From Vombatus ursinus (Eukaryota; Chordata; Mammalia; Diprotodontia; Vombatidae): a DNA stretch of 64,000 bases. The stretch is taken from contig NW_020954626.1 of NCBI RefSeq assembly GCF_900497805.2, positions 6,703,959-6,767,958 on the forward strand, given 5' to 3'. Of this stretch, positions 1 to 11,600 are shown one piece after another; position 1 is the stretch's first letter, and every line of letters begins with the position of its first letter. A program made the position numbers and the translations under genes. The notes under the pieces are model-generated. The model was not told the origin of the DNA. It saw only the letters and a program-made list of their open reading frames with translations, and did not search any database.

Positions 1-660
1 TAAGTATGAGCCCCATAATCTAGTGCCAACCTAGTAACACAAATGTTATCAGAAAGCTGCATGACTGGACAACGAAATGGATCAGACTGAGGGCAAACAT
101 GAAGGATAACTCATAGATAGCTCAGGTGCTCAACTGATAGCCACCCAATTTCAAGAGAACTAGGGGAAGCTTCCCAGGATGCTGGGTGGAACCCAGTAGA
201 AGATTCAGAACTGATAAGAATCACAAAGGATGAGAAAAGGGGGATGGATTGAGTCTGCCTCATCAGAGAGAATATTCACATCAGTGAGATCATGAGTCTG
301 TCAAAGTATTTTAAACAGGTCAAGCCCTTTGTGAACAATTCAATTATATTTTATAGAACAACTTTTTTAAAGCAAACACAAATTGTTATGCAAACTACTC
401 AATATGCTTTACATGTTCCACAATTTAAAAAGGAAGAAATATATTCATGAATATAATTTTTTCCCACAGAAAAATGGGTTAATTTTTTCTTGGGGAAAAA
501 AACTGAAAAATTTGGGCCTGTGGTTTTTTTGTTGTGTATTTTTTAAGACAGAAGGTTAAAATGTTTAAGATAAGCTGTTGTTCCAGGAAAACAATTTATA
601 CAATACCAAAAATGTAAATGGAAAGAATAAAATAAAAATAGAATGTTAATAAGAAAAGAA
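1..660. other. no recognised feature
   Basis: AT-rich sequence. I see no gene and no repeat I can name on either strand. Confidence 0.5.
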
Positions 661-905
661 AGTATTAATTAGTGTTTTAAAGTTAGCAAAGCACTTTACA
701 AATATTATCTCATTTTATCTTCACAACAACCCTGGAAGGAAGGTAGGTAGATGCTATAACTATTCTACTTTACAAATGAAGAAACTGAGAGAGAAAAAAG
801 TTAAATGACTTGCCCAGAGTCTCCCAGTTTGTATCTGAAGCCAAATTTGAATCCAAGTCTTCTTGACTCCAGGTCCAGTGCTCCATCCTCTGCACCACCT
901 AGCTG
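661..905 (-). mobile_element. CORE-SINE (MIR/THER1/MON1-like)
   Basis: Read on minus, it has the tRNA-like head (reverse of cagtgctccatcctctgcaccacctagctgc), the central core and the 3' part (reverse of gcaaagcactttacaaat). It is old and diverged. Confidence 0.8.
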
Positions 906-1793
906 CTTGGTGAATAACAATAATGACCAAAATTGGCCCTAGAAAAGAGTAGTGGTGTGAGACTATGAATATGAAGCATTTACCATTTTATACTTTCAGA
1001 TGTGAATGATGCATTGGTTGGTTTTGATGAACTTTTTTCTCCCTTTTAAAATCTTTGTTCTGAGGGATGACTCTCTGGATAAGGATGGAGAGAAAAAATA
1101 GTTTTGGAAAATTCATCTGATACAAAAACAAAAGGCATTTATAGAAAAGAGTCTCAATACTAGATCTCTCAGTTACTTTGTCTGTAGACAAAAAGACAGG
1201 CTCCTGAAGATCAGGGGAGAAACAGCCAAGTTCTGAAAGTTCAATACTAGAAAGTACATAATAAAAGGGATTTTTTTCCTTACTAAAACTGTAACATCAT
1301 GTACCCAGATGGTTCCTTAGCAAGTCTCTTTTGAAGTGAGAATATGTGAAAGGAAGAATCACCAAAGCACTATTATCATTCTTGACAGACCTAGCACATG
1401 AAAGCACAAATGTGCTGGAGGAATCCCACTATGCCAGAAATTCAACTAGTATTTTGTCGAAGCACTGAAACAGGAGAGAACACTCTGCCATCCTAGGAGT
1501 AGATCCACTGGAAAATATAGAAAGTCCTACAAAGGGTGAGGAGGCCACAGTCCCCCAGCCGCACCCCAAAGCCTACTGTGCCTTGTTAGTTGACTAAAAA
1601 TACTCATGACATGAAAGCAAGTGGTAGATCAGAGTGAATAAAGAGCTAGACATTACTATGATGAGGTGAGCATCCCATGGCCTCAAGCTGATTTTTGGTA
1701 ACACAACATTGGACTCTTCAAAATACAATGCTAGAGAACACTGGGTATACTATCCCATGGAGGTCTGAGACAGAAGAAAAAGTCCCAGACATG
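906..1793. other. no recognised feature
   Basis: Unassigned AT-rich sequence. The 67-codon minus frame at 988-1191 has no recognisable domain. Confidence 0.45.
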
Positions 1794-2030
1794 CCAAAAT
1801 ATTTATAATAGCACTTTTTCTGGCAACAAAACTGGGAACAAAGTGGGTATCCATTGATTAGAGGAAAGTTGGAACAAACTGTGATACATTAATATAGTGG
1901 AAAATTATTACATATTAATAAACACACACGAAGAATTCAGAAAACCTTGAGAAGTCTCATATTAACTGAATAATGAAATAAGCAGAACTAAGACAACAAA
2001 TACCCAATGGTCACAATAATACAAATATTG
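1794..2030 (+). mobile_element. L1 LINE, 3'-end fragment
   Basis: It contains the marsupial L1 3' signature: a stretch like 'atatttataatagcactttt ... ggcaacaaaactggg ... gaaataagcagaactaagacaacaa'. The same block appears in better-preserved form at 42.25-42.5 kb. Confidence 0.75.
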
Positions 2031-2989
2031 TCGAGGATTAAAAACACTTAAAGTCCTCGGACTTCAGATCAGTGTGAAGACCAATCTTGATTCCAGAGAA
2101 TCCATAATGAAACCTACATCCTTTTCCTTAGTAGGAAGTCTACTGGTACAAAATGAATCATAAATTATATATAAAGTTTGCAAAGCACTTTTACATATTT
2201 GTTTTACATAATTGAACTTTGTTACAAAGGAACCATCTCTTAGAGGGATATTAAGAAGTAAACATAATGTTATTTTTTAAACATCAATAAAAAAAGAACT
2301 AAAAGAGCTAAAACATGTAAAAATTGAACACTATCATTGCTGTCTTCTGAGAAAATGTAAAGAATTTAACAACAACAAAAAAAAAACTCTACCAGGAAAC
2401 CAAATGCGATAAAGGAAAGGACAATGTCCTTTGAGAATCTACAGAAAAATAAAGATGTTCTTATACTGGAAAAGGATGTCTTCTTTTACAAAACTCCCTG
2501 AAGATTCTAAATTCATTTTCTCAGCAATCACTGTTTCTTAATCAGTGAACTTCAGTCAGACATTCTTTACCCAATGGCGCAGATAAAATCAACTATTTTT
2601 GAAAAACTAAGTATATCGCCACCTATAATTACAAGGAAAAGTAAAGTGAAGACTTGATAAAGAAATAGGAAGAATGGGGTCAGTGCTATATTGGATAACA
2701 GTAATAACCAGGCAGGGAACAAGCAAGTCTTCAACAAGTCAGCTCTTTCCTGTTACAAAGCCATTTGGAATCAACTCTGTTCCTTGAAGTAAGGCATGCA
2801 AAAGAGAGGCACAGAGAAGGACCCAAACTAACACTGAACCATGATGTCCCAGGGTTTATATAAACACCCAGTTTTAGCACTAATTACCTATGTGTCAGTT
2901 TTTCTAAGCCTTGATTTTTCTCATCTGTAAAATAGGAAATATCTACACTATTTACTGGTAATGGATTTTTATGTTGTTCAAATTGATTT
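2031..2989. other. unassigned, with small CORE-SINE remnants
   Basis: Mostly unrecognised. Short MIR-like pieces are visible near 2160-2220 (gcaaagcacttttacat) and 2880-2950 (tctcatctgtaaaatagg). Confidence 0.45.
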
Positions 2990-3040
2990 ACAGAATCACA
3001 GGGCCTTAGAATTGGAAGGGATCTCATAGGTCAAGTTGAC

Positions 3041-3244
3041 CAGGGGTAGGGAACCGGTAGCCTCGAGGCCACATATGGCCTTCTAGGTCCTTAGGTGCGG
3101 CCTTTTGACTGAGTCCAAGTTTTACAGAATAAATTATTTTTATTAAGGGAATTTGTTCTGTGAAGTTTGGATTCAGTCAAAGGGTCACACTTGAAGACCT
3201 AGAGGGCCACACATGGTCTCAGGGCCGCAGGTTCCCCACCCCTC
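3041..3244. mobile_element. palindromic hAT-type MITE (204 bp)
   Basis: The left end caggggtagggaaccggtag and the reversed right end (caggttccccacccctc read backwards) form long inverted repeats that continue through nearly the whole element, with both arms carrying the tctaggtccttaggtgcggc-type block. No clear 8-bp target duplication survives. An internally deleted relative lies at 57494-57578. Confidence 0.8.
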
Positions 3245-3367
3245 TAACCCATATTCAATTAGTATCACCTCAACAGTATCCTGGACTAGTTGTAAACCAG
3301 CCTGTGCTCAAAGCTCACCAATGAAGAAGAGTCTTTCTGCCTTCAAAGGCAGTCCAATCTACTTTTC

Positions 3368-3525
3368 TTTTCTTTCTATCTTTCTGTTTTGTTTTTTTTT
3401 TTTTGGTGGCAATCAGGGTTAAGTGACTTGCCCAGGGCCACACTACTAATGAGTATCTGCGACCAGATTTGAGTTCAAGCCCTCCTGACTCCAGGCCTGG
3501 TGCTCTCTCCATCTAGCTACCACTG
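3368..3525 (-). mobile_element. WSINE1-like short SINE
   Basis: It is flanked by an exact 10-bp target duplication, tctacttttc, at 3358-3367 and 3526-3535. The oligo-T stretch at the left end is the A-tail on minus. Confidence 0.9.
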
Positions 3526-3930
3526 TCTACTTTTCAATAGGGCTGATACAGAATTTTTTTCCCTTGTTTCAAACCTAAAATAGCCTCTTCGCAACTTCCA
3601 CCCAGTCTTCCTGCTTCTGTTCTAAATGACCAAACAGATCCTGTCTAATCTATCTTTCAAGAGCCCTTCAAATACTTGAAGGTAGATATCATGTTTCCCT
3701 GCCCCCCCCCTTATTAAGTATTCTCTTCTAGGCTGAACACCTCTAGTTCTTTCATCTGATTCTCACAAAGCATGAATCCAAGGCCCTTTAATCATCCTGG
3801 TTGGCCTTCTCTAGGTATTTTACAGCTTATCAATGTCACTCCTAAAATACAGTTGCCAGAGTGGTACAAAATAATCCAGATGTGGTCTGAATAGGGCAGA
3901 CCTCCCGGGTCCTGAACATAATGCTTTTCT

Positions 3931-4081
3931 TTTCTTTTTTTTAAATTTTGGAGGTAATGGGGGTTAAGTGACTTGCTCAGGGTCACACAACTAGCTAGTA
4001 AGTATCTGAGGCCAGATTTGAACTCAGGTCAACCTGACTCCAGGGCCAGTGCTCTATCCACTGAACCACCTAGCTGCCCCC
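3931..4081 (-). mobile_element. WSINE1-like short SINE
   Basis: The head reads backwards from ctgaaccacctagctgcccc. A 15-bp target duplication with two mismatches flanks it (acataatgcttttct / acacaatgtttttct at 3916-3930 and 4082-4096). Confidence 0.9.
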
Positions 4082-4165
4082 ACACAATGTTTTTCTTAAT
4101 GCATCCTAAGATCCCATAGTCTTTCTTAGTGGCCATATCACATTGTTGACTCATATTGAACTAAT

Positions 4166-4495
4166 AATAATAACACTTACATGGTGCTTTAAGGTTTGTG
4201 ATGTACTTTGCATGTGTTAGATAATAATAATAGTAATAGTAGCATTTATATAGTGCCTATTGTATATTAAGCACTGTGCTAAGCACTTTACAAATGTTTT
4301 CTCATTTGCTCCTCACAACAACCCTGGGAGGGAGGTGCTATTACTATCACCATTTGACAGTTTAGGAAACTGATACAATCAAAGGTTAAGTGAACTTGCC
4401 CTAGGACACATACGACAGTAAGTGTCTGAGTCGTATTTGAACTCAGTTCTTTCTGACTCCAGGTCCAGCACTCTATCCAATGAGCCAGTGTTCCA
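4166..4495 (-). mobile_element. CORE-SINE region (two overlapping copies)
   Basis: A short 3' piece (acatggtgctttaaggtttg) is followed by a nearly complete minus-strand CORE-SINE (aagcactgtgctaagcactt ... tctatccaatgagcca). Confidence 0.75.
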
Positions 4496-4767
4496 AAACC
4501 CAAATCTTTTTCAAATGAAATGCTATTTAGCCATGCCTTCCCTATCTTTTACTTGTGCAGGTGATTTTTTTAATCCAGCTGTATGACTTTACAGTTATCC
4601 CCCTTAAAATTTAGATTAAATTTGACCACATATCTAGCCTATGAAGATTTTTTTTTAATATTGATTCTCTTTTATAGTGTTAGCCATCCCATCAAACTTT
4701 ATGTCTTTTGCAAATATGGTAAGCATGTCAATTCTGCCTTTATCCAAATAACTGATTAAAATATTAA

Positions 4768-4897
4768 GCCACATGGATAGAGCACTGGCCCTGGAGTCAG
4801 GAGGACATGAGCTCAAATCCAGCCTCAGACACTTGACACTTACTAGCTGTGTGACCCTGGGCAAGTCACTTAACTCCACTGCCTAGCCAAAAAAAAT
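4768..4897 (+). mobile_element. WSINE1-like SINE, 5'-truncated
   Basis: Starts within the head (catggatagagcactggccc), runs to ttaactccactgcctagcc and ends in an A-rich tail. Confidence 0.85.
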
Positions 4898-5130
4898 TTT
4901 AAACCACAAAGAGCCCTAGATCACTTCATGAAAGACCTTCTTCTAAACTGACCTCAACTATTAATGACAATTCTTCGGTTCCAGATGTTCAGCTACTTCC
5001 AAATCCTTGTAATTACACTATCAGCTTGACCACCTTTCTCAATGTTTTCCACAAGAAAAGCATTTTTAAATGCTTTACCCAGTTTTAGATAAATTATATC
5101 TATGGCATTCCCTTGATCAACCCGCAGAAT

Positions 5131-5956
5131 TCTAACTACAGTGCTGTGACTGGGACTTTGCCCTTAGGGCACTAAAATTTTGAGAGTGCTTCCAGCACTC
5201 CAGTGCTCTCCAGCACCTTCGGCAGTTAAAAGTAATTAAATCTCCCTTTCCTCTCTACTCCACCCATACCAGAAATGAAATCAACCCCCTTCCCTCCACC
5301 ACCATCACCACCAATGGTTTCTTTTTGTTCCAGAGTTTCTGGAACATAGGTCGTTGCTCCTCTCCCCACAATTTTGGTCATGCAAAGTTGGTTCAGGACA
5401 TATTTTGTAATGCTTACCCAGGGTGTATGTGTATGGGGAGAAATGGAGAGATTGTGAAACTTACCCCAGGTGCAAAAGAATGCTTGATATGGTTCCTTTT
5501 ACCCGTTTAATAACTCTGCCAAGATAAAGAAAATAAGATCAGTTAGCTATGACCTACCCTTGATGAAGCCATATGGCTCTGCGATCAAGGCTTTCTTGCT
5601 AGATGATCTCTAGTCAGAGAATGTTGCATCTAGAATTTTGCAGGTAGTGACACAGATGGCCCAGGCTACAGACTATTTGTGAAAATGAAATCTCTCAACA
5701 AGAGCTGCCTGCTAATGGAGAATGGCAAAAGCATTGTCACTAATCCCACCATTTCTTCCAAATGACAGTCTCAGGTGGAACAGGGGTAATGAATGACCTC
5801 ACTATGGCAACTGTCTGGGCACAGACTGGTAGGGTGCCTAGCCCACTTCTCTTTCATCCAGGATATGAAGAAAGTTTCTCTGTGTCCCAATAAGGAAGCT
5901 TAGTAATGTCTAACACTTTAATATACCCTCACGTGGCATTCATCCTAGGTCCATTC
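5131..5956. other. no recognised feature
   Basis: Unassigned. The 61-codon plus frame at 5325-5510 shows no known domain. Confidence 0.45.
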
Positions 5957-6144
5957 CAGGGGTTGTTACCCTCTTTTGTATCAGGGACCCATTTGGCAAT
6001 CTAGTGAAGCCCTTCTCAGAATAATGTTATTAAATGTATAAAAATAAAATACACAGACTTACAAAAGAAACAAATTATATTTTCTAAAAAGGTTTCATAA
6101 AAACTGTTTAAATAGATTCACAGACTCTAGGTTAAGAATCCCTA
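5957..6144 (+). mobile_element. hAT-type MITE with target duplication
   Basis: Ends caggggttgttaccctc and ggttaagaatcccta are the terminal inverted repeats of a common marsupial hAT MITE. The flanking 8-mers gtccattc (5949-5956) and gtctattc (6145-6152) match at 7 of 8 positions, as expected for hAT. Confidence 0.85.
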
Positions 6145-6309
6145 GTCTATTCAATTGGTCTGTGCATCCAGTTTCTAGAAGTGATAGCTACTTGCTAGTA
6201 CCCAGCATCAAAACAAAATGAAACAAAAACAAACATCCTATCCTTGTCTCTAGAAATGAGTCAAGTGTCAGGTAGCTGTAGAAAAAGGCAAGAAACAACC
6301 AGGCCTTCA

Positions 6310-6545
6310 TTTCAACTCAGCAAACACTGTGTGCCAAGCACTGTGCCAGGTGCTAGAACTACAGAGATAGAAGAGTCAGCCTAGACCCTCGAGGAACTTA
6401 ACATTGTACTCTTATACGACTTGTACAAAAGATAGATTTTAAAAATCAATACAAAGTACTTTCTGGGATTTCGCTGGCACTAACTCTAGGGGAAGTCAGG
6501 AAAGGTTTTTTGTAGGAGGAGGCATGCATGTGGGTCTGAGGAGGG
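6310..6545 (-). mobile_element. L2-clade LINE 3'-tail fragment
   Basis: Contains the tail pattern gtgccaagcactgtgccagg ... ctcgaggaacttaacattg, then the ggaaaggttttttgtaggag block seen in the longer copies at 8.35, 18.0 and 47.6 kb. Confidence 0.65.
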
Positions 6546-6800
6546 CTACACAATCTTATCATTACCTTTCAATACGCAGGAGAAAAGGCATTTAATGTTT
6601 TGTCCTAAAGCCTTGTAGGAAACACAGATCCCTTACATAGAAGATGATAAAATTGGAAGCAAGTGAGAAACAAAAAGAATCAAAGACTTTGTAGCACAAG
6701 GCCATAACAATATCCCGTGGTGTAGGAAGAATATTCTTGGCAGAATCCCAGGCTGAAATACTGGACCGAACTCCTGAAGGTTTTGTGGAACACTTTGAAA
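6546..6800. other. no recognised feature
   Basis: Unassigned. The 119-codon minus frame at 6592-6951 overlaps the following SINE and is not a convincing gene. Confidence 0.45.
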
Positions 6801-7012
6801 GCACCTTTCTAATAATAGGTCCATAGATTTTTGAGTTAGAAACATTCTCAGAAGCCATCAAGTCCAATACCTTCATTAGTTGAGGGAAATGAGGCCCAGG
6901 AAAATTAAGCAATTTTCTAAAGGACATGAAGGCATTAAGCAGAGGACCCAAATTTGAATCCAGATCCTTGGACTAAATCCATTACTCTATCCACTGAGCA
7001 ATACTGCCTTCC
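6801..7012 (-). mobile_element. MIR3-like SINE
   Basis: Pattern 'agaagccatcaagtccaata ... ggaaatgaggcccaggaaaa ... actctatccactgagcaata' matches the MIR3-type element repeated at 14.6, 15.0, 44.0 and 62.3 kb. Confidence 0.65.
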
Positions 7013-7204
7013 CCATGTCCTCAGAGTACAGTTTATCTTACAAAGAGAAAAATGCAATATGAAGACTGTCATCACTGCCATTTCTACCTTGGAATCTTAA
7101 ATACAAGCAACTGAATGTGTTGTGCGTTTCATTACACGTAGGCCACGGAGTGGTATGGCTCAGCATCAGAGGTTGTTAGGTTTTTGAGTTTCTGTAGATA
7201 AGCA

Positions 7205-7600
7205 TGGTGAATTCAATTCAATCAACAATTATCAATTACCTTCTGTAGGCTAGGTACTAGATATACAAAACAAAATCCTGAAGCAGCTTACATTCTGTTG
7301 GGGGGTGGGGAGTGGTATAGCATACACACAGATAATTAATATAAACAAAATAATAATAATAACTAACATTTATAGAGCATTTACTATATGCCAGGCACTG
7401 TACTAAGTGCTTTCCAATTATTATCTCATTTGATCCTCACAACAACCCTGAGAGGGAGATGCTATTAATTATTGCCATTTTACAGATGAGGAACCTAAAA
7501 CAAACAGAAGTTATACATCTAGTAAGTGTCTGTGGTCAGAGTTGACCTCAGACCTTCCTGACTCCAAGCCCAGTGCTTTAGCCACTGTGCTACCTCAGGA
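7205..7600 (-). mobile_element. L2-tail fragment followed by a CORE-SINE
   Basis: 7205-7335 carries an L2-type tail. 7345-7600 is a fairly complete CORE-SINE on minus (actatatgccaggcactgta ... cattttacagatgaggaacc ... ttagccactgtgctacct). Confidence 0.75.
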
Positions 7601-7739
7601 TAAATATAAGGCCAGAGCCCCTTTATGATGCTACCAGTACTTACTGGTATGGGTGGTTCCATTGCCGGGGAGACTTGGTCAGAAATTAATGACACAGAAT
7701 GAATTTAGTCTGGGGGTAGTTTTATATCCATGAAGGACT

Positions 7740-8345
7740 ATCATTTTAGACCACCCTAGCTCAGGCTCTCATCAGGATCCTAATGGGTCTCACTGTATAC
7801 AGCCTCTTCCCTCCCAAACTATCCTCCACTGTCATAAGATTGCCATTTTTACAGCACAGGTCAGCATATGTCACTCCCTTCTCCCAACAAGTATAGCTCC
7901 CTCCCCCAAAGTCTTGTGGGAGATGTGGTAAAAAGTTCTATCCTACCCTGAGGTCTGTCCCCAAACTCTGTGAGGGACTCAATGTGAAAGGCATTGCTCT
8001 GTGTTTAGAAATACACCAAAAAACCAGACATGAGTGGACAGAGAAGCTTACTTCCGTTCAGGCAAGGCTATGTTATGCCCAGTTAGGATCACTGGCATAA
8101 AACCCACTTCTCTGGGATGGGGAGTTGGAAGTAAACTCAGTATATTTCAAATAGTAACTCTCAGCTGGATCTGAAATACAGTTTCATCATCATTTATGGT
8201 CCCTCTGCTATACGTCTCTCCCCTCCTCAATCCATCCTACGCTCAGCTGTCAAGGTAATGCTTCAGAAGCATAGGTCTGACCATGTCACCATCTTAATCA
8301 AGAAATTCCAATGACTCCGTCTTATCTCCAGAATCAAATATAGGA
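7740..8345 (+). mobile_element. L2-clade LINE fragments with unassigned spacer
   Basis: Two plus-strand pieces (about 7740-7960 and 8210-8345: ggtctgaccatgtcaccatc, gactccgtcttatctccaga) match the coding and 3' part of the L2-clade LINE at 22.5 kb. The sequence between them is not assigned. Confidence 0.55.
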
Positions 8346-8349
8346 TAAA

Positions 8350-8925
8350 TTATTGATAATCTCAGCATGGGTGGTGGTGGTGAGGAATCAGGAAAGGCAT
8401 CTTGCAGAAGGTGGGATTTTAGTAGAGACTTGAAGGAATCCAGGAAAGCCAGAAGGCAGAGAAGAGGAAACAGAAAATTTCAGGCGTGGGAGATAGCCAG
8501 TGAAAATGCTCAGCCTTGAGAGATGGAGTATCTTGTTCAAGGAACAGCACGGAGATCAGTGTCACTAAATTGTAGAATATTTGGAGGGAAATATGGTATA
8601 AGAAGACTGGAAAGGCAAGAAGGAGCCAAATTATAAAGGGCTTTAAACACCAAACAGAGGATTTTATATATATCAAACAGAGGTACTAGAATTGATTGAA
8701 TAGGGGGCTGACATTGTCAGACATGCACTTTAGGAAGACCGATTTGACAGCTGAGTACAGAATGGACTGGAGAGGGGAGAGGCTGGTGGTAAGAAATCAA
8801 CTAGCAGGCTACTGCAATAATCCAGGTGGGAGGTACAGAGGATCTGCAACAAGCTAATAGCAGTGTCAGAGGAGGGAGCTTATGCTCAGAGCTATGATGA
8901 AGAGGGAACCCACAGGACTGGAAAA
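8350..8925 (-). mobile_element. L2-clade LINE 3' segment
   Basis: Shares the blocks ggtgggattttagtagagac, gtgaaaatgctcagc and actagcaggctactgcaata with the copy at 18.0-18.75 kb; orientation minus. Confidence 0.75.
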
Positions 8926-8970
8926 CAAATTGGTTACGAATAGTAAGTTCCAAAAAAAGGCTATGGATTT

Positions 8971-9204
8971 TGTTGTAGTTGTTCAATCATGTACAACTCT
9001 TCGTGACCCCATTTGGCCAAGATAGTGATTCGCCACTTCCTTCTCCAGTTCACTTTACAGATGGAGAAACTGAGGTAAATAGAGTGAAGTGACTTGCCCA
9101 GGGCCATACAGTTAGTAAGCATCTGAGGCCAGATTTGAACTCAGGAAGATGTATCTTTCCGACTCTAGGCCCAGTACCCTTTCCACTGTACCACCTGGCT
9201 GCTC
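8971..9204 (-). mobile_element. Mar1-like SINE with RTE-type tail
   Basis: Left end gttgttcaatcatgtacaac is the tail; the right end accctttccactgtaccacc is the reversed tRNA-like head. Confidence 0.9.
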
Positions 9205-9934
9205 TGCTTCATTTAGCTATTCCTTATTGCTCCATAACAATAGGAATGTCCCAGGGTAACTTCCTGCATGCTGTTCAAGGCATCATTATCTCCCTCTTCT
9301 ATTTCTGTGCCCTACCCCCTACCCCCAGCTCAGGGTCCCATTCTCCCTGTCCTGTTATTCTATTTAGTTTTCAGGACCTGTGAGGTTGGCAAGGTGCTGC
9401 CAGAGGCTGCTCATAAAATAAGAACTGATTAAGCAAAGTTCCATGGGGCAAACACATCCACTGAGTTTGAGGTTATTTTTTCCTTTTCCCCTCCTCTTAT
9501 TTTTTTTCTCTCAAAATTAATAGTCTGTTTAATATTTGTATGGCATTGTATTCAGAAAACATGACACAAGAAAATGGTGGCTCTCTTGGAATCCCAAGGG
9601 GAATGGGTCATAATACAGCGCTAAAAGCCTCCCAGGGAAAGATCTCAAGCCCTTTCCCAGGACAGGCTCTTCCCCTCTGACATGAGGCTGATGCTGCTGA
9701 AATGCAATGAAAGCACTTGTTTTCTAGTGCTGGTGTTTCTTGACTACCGTGCAGATGAGCCATCTATCGAGTCATGTGATTTTTTTTTAAATAGGAAGAG
9801 TCTGTTAGTGATGAGCAAATATTTTTGGCAATAAATAGCACATACTGTTCTGTTCTAAATTCTTCAAGCATCACTCTGCCCTGACCCAACCCAGCTAGTT
9901 CTGTTTTCTTGTCCTGTTTGTTTGTTTGTTTGTT
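9205..9934. other. no recognised feature
   Basis: Unassigned. It includes a short (GTTT)n run at about 9915-9935. Confidence 0.45.
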
Positions 9935-10200
9935 TCTTAGACAACTAGGTAATAAGGTGGCTAGAAGGCAGGGCTTAGAGTGAGGAAGGCCTCAGTTTGA
10001 ATTGTACCGTGGACACTTTCTAGCTGTGTGCTCCTAGATAAGACATTTAACATCTCTGTGCTTGTTTCCTCATATGTAAAATGGGGATAATAATAGCACC
10101 TACTACACAGGTTTGTTGTGCAAATGAAGGAGAAGTAAATGAAATCATATACATAAAGCAGTCTGCAAACCCTAAAGCACTGTATCAATTATACCTATTT
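9935..10200 (+). mobile_element. CORE-SINE (MON1/THER1-like)
   Basis: Full layout: head (ggtggctagaaggcagggct), core with tcatatgtaaaatggggata, and 3' end (gcaaaccctaaagcactgta). Confidence 0.8.
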
Positions 10201-10379
10201 TTAAATTCCTAAGAAAAAGGTAACATGTCTTGCCCAGATTCTTGCCTTTATTCCTGTCCAGACTACACAATTGACTCTTCCAGAATTTCTCTCCCATGAC
10301 CCAGAATCCTTCATCCTGAAGCCTCAGGCCAGCCCTGGTATTCACAGATTGGTGGTTCCTCTCAAAACCTCCATTTTAA

Positions 10380-10900
10380 GGAGAGTGCCCAGGCCAACCA
10401 TGTCTTCTTTCCTGTGCAAGCTGCATTCCTCAATCTCCTGGAATTTCTCTATACTGTTCACACTTTGCCCATCCCTTCTTCTCTTTCTCACCTCATCCCC
10501 TTTTCAGCTTCTTTTTATATGTTGTCTTCCCCCATTAGAATGCAAGCTCCCTGAAGGCAAGGACTCTCTTTCTGTTTGTATTTATATCTGATGTAATAAA
10601 CATTTATTAAGTGACTACATCATGCCAGGCACTGTCCTATGTGCAGAGGATATAGTTGATAAAAAGATGGTCAGTCTGTGCCCTCAAGGAGCTTACACTC
10701 TAAACAGGGAGACAGCACACAAAAAGAGGCAGGAAAGGAGATAGAACAGTACTCCGGGGGCCAGGCGGAGGAGGGAACCTCTTGTTGAAACCAGGCAGGG
10801 CAGCAGAGGCAAAGTGGAGTGGACACTCCCAGCACGTAGCACAGTAAATCGCATTTAAATAAATACTTAATAAATGCATGTCTTGATTAAACAGAGTAGA
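10380..10900 (+). mobile_element. L2-clade LINE 3' end plus tail-type repeat
   Basis: The block cattagaatgcaagctccct followed by gaaggcaaggactctctttc is a hallmark of L2 3' ends. It continues into an 'aataaacatttattaagtga ... ccaggcactgtc' tail repeat. Confidence 0.7.
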
Positions 10901-10949
10901 AAAAACATGTTAATCTTTTCTTGAAGATTCAGTATCATCATGAACATTG

Positions 10950-11205
10950 GTTATTATGGAGGTAGTGTGGTATGTTGGAAAGAGTGTTGGGTTTGGGGTC
11001 AGAGAACCTGGGTTTGGATCCCAGTTGTGCTACTCAGTAAACAGCACTAAATCTATGATCCTGTAATTTGTGTGACCTTGGACAAATCGTTTTAACCTCT
11101 GCGGTCCTCACCTGTAAATTGTTAGGCAAGAAGAGAAGGAAGAGGGTGGACTAGATGGCCTAGGTCCCTTCCAGGTCTAAATTGATGACCCTATAACATG
11201 CTAAG
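10950..11205 (+). mobile_element. CORE-SINE
   Basis: Pattern 'tggaaagagtgttgggtttg ... gtgtgaccttggacaaatcg ... ggactagatggcctaggtcc'. It is diverged and holds a short internal duplication-like stretch near 11040-11070. Confidence 0.75.
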
Positions 11206-11349
11206 GATAGAAAATGCTATGCAATGAATACTGCTCCCAGACTGATGAACTATATACTGGTTGGCACACTTTCAGTGAGGCACAGATGCCTTCGTGGGCT
11301 ATCGAGCTGCAAGACTAATGGTTATTTGTGCCCTTCTCACCCCCACCTA

Positions 11350-11600
11350 GGGCAGTTAGGGGATGCAGTAGACAGAGCACTGGGCCTGGAGTCAGAAAGA
11401 CCTGTGTTCGAATCTAGCCACAGACACTTACTAGCTGTGTGACCCTGAGCAAGTCACTTAACTCTGTTTGCCTGTTTCCTCATCTGCCAAAGGAGCTGGA
11501 GAAGGAAACGGCAAATCACTCCAGTATCTTTGCCAAGAATACCCCAAATGGGGTCACATAGAGTCAGACATAACTGAAAAATGACGGAATAGCAACAACC
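11350..11600 (+). mobile_element. Mar1-like SINE
   Basis: Complete from ggcagttaggggatgcagta to the RTE-like tail (gtcagacataactgaaaaatg). Confidence 0.9.

Larger units (their letters stand above)
2990..5130 (-). mobile_element. CR1/L3-clade LINE 3' part, split by five insertions
   Basis: Pieces at 2990-3040, 3245-3367, 3526-3930, 4082-4165, 4496-4767 and 4898-5130 read in order as the reverse complement of a CR1/L3-clade LINE. Diagnostic stretches include cttcaaatacttgaaggtag, tccagatgtggtctgaatag and the codon-derived block around catcccatcaaactttatgt. The same family recurs at 17.45 kb (plus), 26.84 kb and 56.66 kb (minus). The insertions are a hAT MITE, three short SINEs and a CORE-SINE region, so this LINE is the oldest layer here. 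Confidence 0.7.
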
